A DNA stretch of 6,002 bases. Origin: an uncultured Fretibacterium sp. (GTDB lineage Bacteria > Synergistota > Synergistia > Synergistales > Aminobacteriaceae). The position numbers were made by a program, and so were the translations under genes. The DNA lies in assembly GCA_937892105.1 (NCBI GenBank), contig CALAUZ010000088.1:1-6002 (forward strand), in the 5' to 3' direction. The notes below the pieces were generated by a model that saw only the letters and a program-made list of their open reading frames with translations, ran no database searches and was not told where the DNA came from. Positions 1-5,328 of the stretch are shown piece by piece. How positions within the stretch are numbered: the first letter of the stretch is position 1; each line of letters begins with the position of its first letter.

Positions 1-1
1 C

Positions 2-1258
2 CTGACAAGTTACCGCGCAAAACCTGCCGTATATTTCGCCGCAAAGTACCGCATAATAGACTTCGCCCTCTCCAACCTCATCAACAGCGGAATCTACTCG
101 GTATACGTCCTGACACAGTTCAAGAGCCAGTCGCTTAACGAACATATAGAGCGTGGCTGGCAGTTCGGCGGGGCTATGCGTGGGCGTGATTTCTTCGTTA
201 CGACAATTCCCGCACAGATGTGGAGCGGTGAACACTGGTTCCAGGGAACAGCGGACGCAGTGTATCAGGCAAAACACATGATTACGCGCTTTAGGGCTGA
301 CAAGGTTTGTATTTTCGCGGCTGACCACATCTACAAAATGGACGTGGATCAAATGCTCTCATACCATGACGCACAGCACGCAGACGTTACAATCGCGGCA
401 AATGTCGTTCCTGTTGAAGAGGCCAGCGCATTCGGGTGCATAAAGACCGACAAGAACGGACGCATTATTGAGTTCATGGAGAAGCCGAAAAACCCGCCTG
501 AAATCCCCAGCAAGCCGGGATTCTCGTATGTCTCAATGGGCAACTACGTATTTGACCGCAAAGTCTTGGAAGAAGCCCTTGACGATGACGCAATGAAGGA
601 AGAAACAAGCCATGACTTTGGCAAGGACATAATCCCCGACCTTGTTGCGCATGGAATGAAGGTTTGCGCGTATGACTTCTCGACAAACGTACTTCCTCAC
701 CCGTCAGCTGAAACGGAGCTTGTACATCAGTGGAGGACTGACAAACCTTACTGGCGCGATGTAGGGACGTTGAAGGCGTACTGGCAGGCGCATATGGAGT
801 TGATAGGGCACGAGTCGGAAATGACACTGTATAACCCCATGTGGCCAATCAGGACGGTATCCTACGGAGATCCCCCCTCATACTGCTATCCAGACAGCGG
901 CCACCCCTGCAACATCAACAGGGTAATGCTTTCGGAGGGAAGCAGGATATTTGGTGCGGACGTGTCGAACTCAGTTTTGGCGAGGAACTGCCTCATTCAG
1001 GCAGGAAGCGTTGTTGAGGAAAGTATCATCGGGCATGATGTGGTGATTGGGAGGAATTGCCGAATAAAGCGCGCAATCATTGACGGACACAACATTATCC
1101 CTGACGGTACAGTCATTGGTGAAGACCCTGACCTTGATGCGAAGAACTACTATGTTGACCCGAAGTCGGGTATTGTTGTGGCTGGAGTGCCGAAGGAGCT
1201 GTATCTCACCGGCAGCGACAAGATAGAGGAAGGTCAGAGCTGGGATACTATGGGCTAA
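2..1258 (+). CDS. glgC: Glucose-1-phosphate adenylyltransferase (ADP-glucose pyrophosphorylase), 5'-truncated
   Basis: This enzyme makes ADP-glucose and pyrophosphate from ATP and glucose-1-phosphate, the committed step of bacterial glycogen synthesis in the cytoplasm. The frame is open from base 2 and 418 codons are present. Upstream of the first internal ATG (176) it already reads RAKPAV, YRIIDFALSN and VLTQFKSQSLNEH, all conserved in the family, so ATG 176 is not the start. Only the last residues of the N-terminal GGxGxRLxPLT nucleotide loop remain, so about 20 codons are missing. Visible motifs are GTADAVYQ (from 245), the catalytic-Asp block AADHIYK (317-337), the glucose-1-phosphate-binding FMEKP (from 473) and YWRDVGT (749-769). 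From about 920 the protein has the hexapeptide-type left-handed beta-helix that closes the subunit. About 20 residues (NVLPHPSAETELVHQ and following) precede YWRDVGT, apparently longer than in many GlgCs. A strong terminator follows 29 bases after the stop. No other glycogen gene lies in the window. Confidence 0.96.
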   Translation: MTSYRAKPAVYFAAKYRIIDFALSNLINSGIYSVYVLTQFKSQSLNEHIERGWQFGGAMRGRDFFVTTIPAQMWSGEHWFQGTADAVYQAKHMITRFRADKVCIFAADHIYKMDVDQMLSYHDAQHADVTIAANVVPVEEASAFGCIKTDKNGRIIEFMEKPKNPPEIPSKPGFSYVSMGNYVFDRKVLEEALDDDAMKEETSHDFGKDIIPDLVAHGMKVCAYDFSTNVLPHPSAETELVHQWRTDKPYWRDVGTLKAYWQAHMELIGHESEMTLYNPMWPIRTVSYGDPPSYCYPDSGHPCNINRVMLSEGSRIFGADVSNSVLARNCLIQAGSVVEESIIGHDVVIGRNCRIKRAIIDGHNIIPDGTVIGEDPDLDAKNYYVDPKSGIVVAGVPKELYLTGSDKIEEGQSWDTMG

Positions 1259-1287
1259 ACACGGCCTTATGATGGACTGAAATTACG

Positions 1288-1321
1288 CAGCACCTTCATG
1301 CGGTGAGGGTGCTGTTTTTTT
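1288..1321 (+). terminator. Intrinsic terminator of glgC
   Basis: An 11-bp stem (cagcaccttca at 1288-1298 with tgagggtgctg at 1304-1314, one G-T wobble) encloses a 5-base loop and is followed directly by seven T residues (1315-1321). It lies 29 bases after the glgC stop, so it separates glgC from the next operon. The outer stem sequence recurs in the terminator at 2865-2905. Confidence 0.92.
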
Positions 1322-1404
1322 ATTCCGTGTCATGAGGAAAAGAAGTCATTTATTCAAGACGCTTACCCTTTACAGGCACATATTAGAGCCCCTTCTATGC
1401 CAGC

Positions 1405-1424
1405 TTGAAAATTTATGTTATCAT
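1405..1424 (+). promoter_or_regulatory. Putative promoter of the exported-protein operon
   Basis: An extended -10 element, TGtTATCAT, lies at 1416-1424 (TG at 1416-1417, hexamer at 1419-1424). A TTGAAA lies at 1405-1410, only 8 bases upstream of the hexamer, too close to be a normal -35. No good -35 exists at 16-18 bases, so the promoter would rely on the extended -10. Transcription would then begin near 1431, just upstream of the AAGGAGG at 1447. This is inferred from pattern only. Confidence 0.4.
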
Positions 1425-1446
1425 GACAAAAATACATAAACAAATT

Positions 1447-1453
1447 AAGGAGG
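1447..1453 (+). promoter_or_regulatory. Ribosome binding site (AAGGAGG) that argues for an ATA start at 1465
   Basis: AAGGAGG is a full-length match to the anti-Shine-Dalgarno sequence. It lies downstream of the in-frame TTG (1405) and ATG (1423), so neither of those can use it, and both lack a purine-rich site of their own. The first plausible in-frame codon downstream is ATA at 1465-1467, 11 bases after the site. It begins a typical signal peptide. Confidence 0.6.
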
Positions 1454-1464
1454 ATACATCATTA

Positions 1465-2133
1465 ATAAGGAAAGTTTTATGCGTTATCATTCTGTTACTG
1501 CTTGCCATTGCATTGCCGGCACTATCCGCAAGCAAACAGGAAATGAAGAAGATGAGCGTCTTCATCAGCAACTTCACGGAAGCTGGACTGTTCAATTTCG
1601 ACATGAAGGCAGATTTTGACGAGGACGAGGACAATGAGGAGGGGGAACCTAAAACACATTTGGGAATGCCAGAGAACATTGGGGAGCTTGCAAAGTTCGG
1701 AATTGTCCACAACTACATCAACAACAAGAACAGAATAGCAAAATGCACAGACCGTTCATGCGAGTCCGGACCTCTGAAGATAGACAAGAAATTTGTTGCC
1801 GAGTCAGTGCGCAAGTATTTCGGCGTTGAGCTTGCGGAAAAAAATCTCAGGTCAATTGCTGACGATGCTTCTGCTGTTTTTTCGTATGACGGCAGATTTT
1901 TCCATTTCGCCCCTGACAGCTTCAATGAACCAGGCAATAACAAAGTATATTATGCTGACGTTCAGGGTGTAATTAAGAAGGGCAGAAACCTCTTTGTAGC
2001 AGGAGACATCTATAACTCAAAGGAAATAACCGACAGGCCGGGAATGTTTGCGGCAGCTATCAGACCTTCGGGGAAAAGCTGGGTAATCATTGATATGACT
2101 ACTGACTGGGTTACGAATGCAGGAAGGGACTAA
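1465..2133 (+). CDS. Uncharacterised Sec-exported protein, probable ATA start
   Basis: I do not recognise a named family. From ATA 1465 the product is 222 residues. It opens with a signal peptide: MRK, a hydrophobic core rich in Leu and Ile (CVIILLLLAIALPAL), and a likely cleavage after ALSA. The lipobox Cys is absent, so it should be released or periplasmic. The mature part has a short acidic run (FDEDEDNEEGE), a segment ending FGIVHNYINN, a pair of cysteines in KCTDRSCESG, then alternating beta-like stretches (VFSYDGRFFHF, KVYYADVQGV, NLFVAGDIYN, WVIIDMTTDW). Start choice: AAGGAGG at 1447 and the promoter-like sequence at 1416-1424 favour 1465. The N-terminus also mirrors MRKIIALLW of the next gene. 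Conventional alternatives are ATG 1423 and TTG 1405, both without a ribosome site; they would give the same protein with 14 or 20 extra residues. It lies 3 bases before the SH3b gene and is surely co-transcribed with it. It probably acts in the cell envelope; its function is unknown. Confidence 0.82.
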   Translation: MRKVLCVIILLLLAIALPALSASKQEMKKMSVFISNFTEAGLFNFDMKADFDEDEDNEEGEPKTHLGMPENIGELAKFGIVHNYINNKNRIAKCTDRSCESGPLKIDKKFVAESVRKYFGVELAEKNLRSIADDASAVFSYDGRFFHFAPDSFNEPGNNKVYYADVQGVIKKGRNLFVAGDIYNSKEITDRPGMFAAAIRPSGKSWVIIDMTTDWVTNAGRD

Positions 2134-2136
2134 TTT

Positions 2137-2847
2137 ATGAGGAAAATTATCGCGTTATTATGGCTCATGCTGCTATGCGGAACGGCGTGGGGAATGAATT
2201 ACCCTGAAATCGGCGTTTGCACAGGGGACAGCGTCAGACTTCGTGAACGTCCGGGCACTAAGAGCAGAATACTCGGTACCATCGACACGGGAAGGCAGCT
2301 CGTCATTCTCGGAGAAACATCATCAGGCGGACAGAAGTGGTACAAGGTTGACCACCCTGCAAAGAGGGGAACAGCTTATATCCTCTCCAGCTATGTGAAC
2401 GGCTGGTACAGTAACGGAAGCACTCCAACGGGCAGAGATTTCGTCAATGTAAGGCTGACTTTCGGGATTACACGGGAGAAGGCTCGCACACTCTTCGGGA
2501 AACCAAGCAGCACGAACTTCGGCGGCTTGCAGTATCCTGGCATTGAGCTTATGTATGACGATGGAGTAAATCTCTCATATGTCAGAGTTACGCGCAAGGG
2601 ACTTCCCATTGCAGGAGTAGAAGTAGGGGACATGGTAATGAAGCTTGTTGAAATGGGAATGCCGGAACAATACATTACAGACCTCGAGAATGCCGGAAGT
2701 TCAAATAGCGATGAACCTGAAGACGGCCCGGAAGGCTGGACATATGAGAGCGCAACGGGTGAGACAATATTCTTCGATTTCGGTGTGAATAATACGGGCT
2801 TCATAATTGAAGGCATAACTTGGAGCAGGTCTGAGGGTGTGGGCTGA
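2137..2847 (+). CDS. Exported SH3b-domain protein with BamE/SmpA-like C-terminal region
   Basis: The 236-residue product begins with a signal peptide (MRKIIALLWLMLLCGTAWG, probable cleavage near residue 19). The Cys at 14 is not followed by a lipobox pattern I trust. Residues about 25-91 form a bacterial SH3 domain: VRLRERPGTKSRILGTI, a ...LVILGE strand, KWYKV and AYILSSYV are the usual landmarks. Such domains commonly bind peptidoglycan or cell-wall peptides. The C-terminal half (about 105-230) shows FGITREKARTLFGKPSS and later VEVGDMVMKLVEMGMPE. These resemble the G-hydrophobic-[ST]-xxx-xLxGxP pattern of BamE/SmpA-like folds, perhaps in two copies; this is an inference. An acidic, low-complexity linker (SSNSDEPEDGPEG) sits near residue 190. 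The start is ATG 2137 with AGGAAGG at 2121-2127 inside the end of the preceding gene. The two genes form an operon ended by the terminator at 2865-2905. A role in envelope maintenance or wall sensing is plausible but unproven. Confidence 0.9.
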   Translation: MRKIIALLWLMLLCGTAWGMNYPEIGVCTGDSVRLRERPGTKSRILGTIDTGRQLVILGETSSGGQKWYKVDHPAKRGTAYILSSYVNGWYSNGSTPTGRDFVNVRLTFGITREKARTLFGKPSSTNFGGLQYPGIELMYDDGVNLSYVRVTRKGLPIAGVEVGDMVMKLVEMGMPEQYITDLENAGSSNSDEPEDGPEGWTYESATGETIFFDFGVNNTGFIIEGITWSRSEGVG

Positions 2848-2864
2848 TGGATTGGTGAATTTCG

Positions 2865-2905
2865 CAGCACCCTCTTGAAGTTATTGTGGGGGTGCTGTTG
2901 TTTTT
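2865..2905 (+). terminator. Intrinsic terminator of the exported-protein operon
   Basis: The stem pairs cagcaccctc (2865-2874) with gggggtgctg (2888-2897), ten pairs including one G-T, around a 13-base loop. It is followed by ttgttttt (2898-2905). It lies 17 bases after the stop of the SH3b gene. Read on the minus strand the same hairpin is followed by cgaaatt, not a T-run, so it is a poor terminator for the converging mnmA transcript. Its stem and upstream flank resemble the terminator at 1288-1321. Confidence 0.87.
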
Positions 2906-2935
2906 ATCTACAAATAGTGTGTATTGCTTTCTTAC

Positions 2936-4018
2936 TTACTCTAGTATTTTTGCGATTGTCCCGCCGCCTGCAACATAATCCCCATCATAAATCACTGCCG
3001 CCTGTCCAACCGCAGGAACTCTCTGCTTTTCCTCAAACTCTATCGCAATCTCATTCTCCCCCGTCTGGTTCACAACACAGGGTATCTCCCTCTGCCTGTA
3101 ACGCGTCTTCACAAACGCCCTGAAGTTCTCCGGCACAACGTTAAACGCTATCAGGTTCACATCACGCGCAATCACTCCGCGCGCATACAATCCCGCCTCA
3201 TTCTCAGGAACGAGTGTTATTGTGTTGCTGGCAGGGTCAATCAGGGAAACATACAGCCTCGATTTCGCCGCAACCCCTAATCCCCTCCGCTGGCCCGCCG
3301 TGTAATGGATTATTCCCCTGTGATGGCCAAGAACTTTGCCGGAAGCGTCCACAAAATCGCCGGAAGGGTATTCCTTCCCCGTGTAACGCTGAATGAACGC
3401 ACCATAATCCCCGCCAGGCACAAAACATATATCCTGCGAGTCATGCTTCCTTGCGTTCGTGAAACCCAATAATGCCGCCAAGTCCCGAACCTCAGACTTC
3501 CTCATTCCGCCCAAAGGAAAATCTGTCCGCGACAACTCCTCCTGCGTCATCATGTACAGTACATAGCTCTGGTCTCTCGACAAATCCGCTGCCTTGCGCA
3601 ACATGTACCTCCCAGAACCGTCCCGTTCAATCCTCGCGTAATGTCCGGTCGCTATCCTCTCAAGTCCACAACTCCTCGCATGTCCCAGAAATTCCCCGAA
3701 CTTCATGTACCTGTTGCAATCCACGCAGGGATTTGGCGTTCCTCCCTCCTCGTAAACGTTCACAAACTTACGTATCACTTTCTCATCAAATTCGGCCATG
3801 AGGTTCAACACGTCATGTTCAATCCCCAATACTTCACATACAGCCTTTGCGTCAACAATATTCTCCCGCGAACAGCATGGGTACTTCCCTGAAATCCCTA
3901 GTGCCTCGTTCAAAAATAGAAGCATTGTTGCTCCCCTGCATGTACCATATTTCCGCAAACACAAGTAAGCGGAGACGCTGCTGTCAACGCCCCCGCTCAT
4001 GGCTGCCAGTATGCTCAT
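2936..4018 (-). CDS. mnmA: tRNA-specific 2-thiouridylase MnmA
   Basis: MnmA activates U34 of Glu, Gln and Lys tRNAs with ATP and installs sulfur to give 2-thiouridine; the cytosolic sulfur donor is ultimately a cysteine desulfurase. The 360-residue length fits the family (E. coli 368). Visible features are the N-type PP-loop SGGVDSS (residues 8-14), TGHYARI (from 124), KDQSY-equivalent RDQSYVLY (148-155) and HDSQDICFV (192-200) with the second catalytic cysteine C198. Also present are HYTAGQRRGLG (238-248) and the C-terminal beta-barrel block VKTRYRQREIPC (303-314). The first catalytic cysteine is C101 in TPNPCVDCN, where the Asp of E. coli NPDxxCN is replaced by C98, giving CxxC. A CC pair (48-49) follows the PP-loop domain. 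An in-frame TGA directly precedes ATG 4018, which fixes the upstream limit. Only a weak ribosome site is visible, so translation may depend on coupling to the aminotransferase 9 nt upstream. No clear minus-strand terminator follows the stop. Confidence 0.96.
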   Translation of the reverse strand: MSILAAMSGGVDSSVSAYLCLRKYGTCRGATMLLFLNEALGISGKYPCCSRENIVDAKAVCEVLGIEHDVLNLMAEFDEKVIRKFVNVYEEGGTPNPCVDCNRYMKFGEFLGHARSCGLERIATGHYARIERDGSGRYMLRKAADLSRDQSYVLYMMTQEELSRTDFPLGGMRKSEVRDLAALLGFTNARKHDSQDICFVPGGDYGAFIQRYTGKEYPSGDFVDASGKVLGHHRGIIHYTAGQRRGLGVAAKSRLYVSLIDPASNTITLVPENEAGLYARGVIARDVNLIAFNVVPENFRAFVKTRYRQREIPCVVNQTGENEIAIEFEEKQRVPAVGQAAVIYDGDYVAGGGTIAKILE

Positions 4019-4027
4019 TCATTCAGC

Positions 4028-5206
4028 CTACTTCAGCATTGCTCCCAGCTTCTGAAGCCTCTTTATTGCTTCCTCCAGAATGTCTGGCGTGCGCGCAAAA
4101 TGGAAACGTATAAGGTTGTTGATTGGCTCACGGAAGAAGCTCGAACCTGGAACTGCCGCAACCCCGATGTTCTTTATGACCCATTCGCAGAAATCCAGAT
4201 CCGTCCAGCCCTTGAACTGTTCAAGCTCAAAATATTCGCTTATGTCAACCATAACGAAATACGAACCCTGCGGAACATTATGCTTCAGTCCAGCCTCATC
4301 AAGCCCCTCAAGGAACCTGTTGCGCAATCCGGTGTACTTTGCCTTCAACTGGTCATAATACTCCGGAGGAAGCTGTAACGCATGAACTGCCGCCTCCTGT
4401 AACGGTGCAGCAGCTCCCACAGTCAGGAAGTCGTGAACCTTTCGCGCCCCGTCAACAACATCTGCCGGCCCAATGAGATAACCCAAACGCCAGCCGGTTA
4501 TCGAGTAAGTTTTCGAGAGGGAGTTGCAGGTTATGACGTGGTCGAACATTCCAGGAAGACCTGAAGCATAAACGTGCTTGTAGGGGTCAAACACTATATG
4601 TTCGTAGACTTCATCAGTTACGATGAAAGCGTCATATTTCACCGCAAGTTTGCCTATCTCGGTAAGTTCGGCCTCTGTGAAGACCTTTCCGCAAGGGTTG
4701 GAGGGATTGCAGATGACTATAGCTTTTGCTCCCTGCTTGAAGCCGTCCTCGATTAAGTTGATGTCGTAATCATACGTCGGAGGCACTAAGGGAATGTATA
4801 TCGGGCTGGCTCCTGAGAGAATAGAATCGGCACCGTAATTCTCGTAGAAGGGGGAGAACACCATAACTTTGTCGCCTGGGTTGCAGATGGTCATCATGGC
4901 AGCCATCATTGCTTCAGTTGAGCCGCAGGTGATTACTATTTCCGTCTCGGGGTCAATCTCTCTGCCTATAGCTTTGCTCTGTTTTGCACAGATAGCTTCT
5001 CGGAAATTCTTTGCTCCAAAGGTAATTGCGTATTGATGTGGGCCTGTGTGGGCTGCTTTGGCTAGGGAATCTGTCATCTCTACGGGAGGCTCCCAGTTAG
5101 GATAACCCTGAGAGAGGTTGATAGCTCCATACTTGTTGCAGATGCGGGTCATTCGGCGGATTACGGAATCTGTGAATGTTCCTACTCTGTCGCTTAATGT
5201 GGGCAT
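4028..5206 (-). CDS. PLP-dependent class I/II aminotransferase
   Basis: This is a 392-residue fold-type I aminotransferase, transferring an amino group between an amino acid and a 2-oxo acid in the cytoplasm. Landmarks in order are INLSQGYPNWEPP (29-41), HQYAITFGAKNFREA (57-71), the cofactor-pocket loop CGSTEAMMA (94-102), ICNPSNPCG (165-173) with Asn167/Asn170, and TDEVYEH (197-203) with the PLP-nitrogen Asp198. SLSKTYSITGWRLGY (229-243) follows, with Schiff-base Lys232 and phosphate-binding Arg240. Arg367 in LIRFHFAR is the likely substrate-carboxylate residue. INLSQGYPNW and GVAAVPGSSFF recall the kynurenine/methionine/aromatic aminotransferase group, but the substrate cannot be read from the sequence. 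It is not a class V desulfurase, so it is not an obvious sulfur donor for the adjacent mnmA. ATG 5206 is chosen because it opens the family's usual N-terminus and no in-frame start lies just upstream. An AAAGGA at 5222-5227 is 15 bases away, rather far for a ribosome site. It probably leads the operon. Confidence 0.95.
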   Translation of the reverse strand: MPTLSDRVGTFTDSVIRRMTRICNKYGAINLSQGYPNWEPPVEMTDSLAKAAHTGPHQYAITFGAKNFREAICAKQSKAIGREIDPETEIVITCGSTEAMMAAMMTICNPGDKVMVFSPFYENYGADSILSGASPIYIPLVPPTYDYDINLIEDGFKQGAKAIVICNPSNPCGKVFTEAELTEIGKLAVKYDAFIVTDEVYEHIVFDPYKHVYASGLPGMFDHVITCNSLSKTYSITGWRLGYLIGPADVVDGARKVHDFLTVGAAAPLQEAAVHALQLPPEYYDQLKAKYTGLRNRFLEGLDEAGLKHNVPQGSYFVMVDISEYFELEQFKGWTDLDFCEWVIKNIGVAAVPGSSFFREPINNLIRFHFARTPDILEEAIKRLQKLGAMLK

Positions 5207-5246
5207 GTTGAATAGTTCATATCCTTTCGTGAATAGTTAAGGGTAG

Positions 5247-5274
5247 ATTTTAGAGCAATTCTCCCAATTTGCAA
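5247..5274 (-). promoter_or_regulatory. Probable sigma70-type promoter of the aminotransferase-mnmA operon
   Basis: On the minus strand TTGCAA (5274-5269, 4 of 6 with TTGACA) and TAAAAT (5252-5247, 5 of 6 with TATAAT) are separated by 16 bases. The -10 lies about 40 bases upstream of the aminotransferase ATG. TTGCAA is its own reverse complement, so it is also present on the plus strand, facing the peptidase gene. Confidence 0.5.
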
Positions 5275-5291
5275 TATTTGTGTATTATTAT
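5269..5291 (+). promoter_or_regulatory. Possible promoter region of the peptidase gene
   Basis: The AT-rich stretch contains two overlapping -10-like hexamers, TATTAT at 5283-5288 and 5286-5291, but no -35 at the normal distance. TTGCAA (5269-5274) is 8 bases from the first hexamer, the same spacing as TTGAAA and TATCAT at 1405-1424. The divergent region 5207-5328 has no gene and must hold the peptidase promoter, so this is the best candidate, weakly supported. Confidence 0.3.
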
Positions 5292-5328
5292 CACGCAACA
5301 ACATTTCTCTATATGGAGGCTGTTATCA

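Noticed and set aside
474..848. Minus-strand open frame of 124 codons inside glgC
   Set aside because: It lies wholly opposite a strongly conserved glgC frame, has no family-like motif and no convincing ribosome site.
1332..1439. Possible 35-codon peptide starting ATGAGGAAA between glgC and the exported-protein operon
   Set aside because: There is no ribosome site, the composition is not peptide-like, and it overlaps the putative promoter at 1405-1424.
2391..2870. Minus-strand open frame of 159 codons opposite the SH3b gene
   Set aside because: It is antisense to a gene with a clear signal peptide and SH3b domain, and it begins inside that operon's terminator. Its Ser/Pro-rich product is typical of shadow frames.
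2875..3123. Plus-strand frame with a hydrophobic N-terminus overlapping the end of mnmA
   Set aside because: It starts in the loop of the terminator at 2865-2905 and runs antisense through conserved mnmA codons. The hydrophobic start is the terminator and T-tract translated.
3472..4358. Several plus-strand frames opposite mnmA and the aminotransferase
   Set aside because: All are antisense to catalytic-motif-bearing genes and have Ser/Pro/Arg-rich, low-complexity products with no upstream signals.
5259..5274. Sigma54-type promoter around TTGCA
   Set aside because: The required GG of the -24 element is missing at the proper distance (the upstream bases are ctcccaat).
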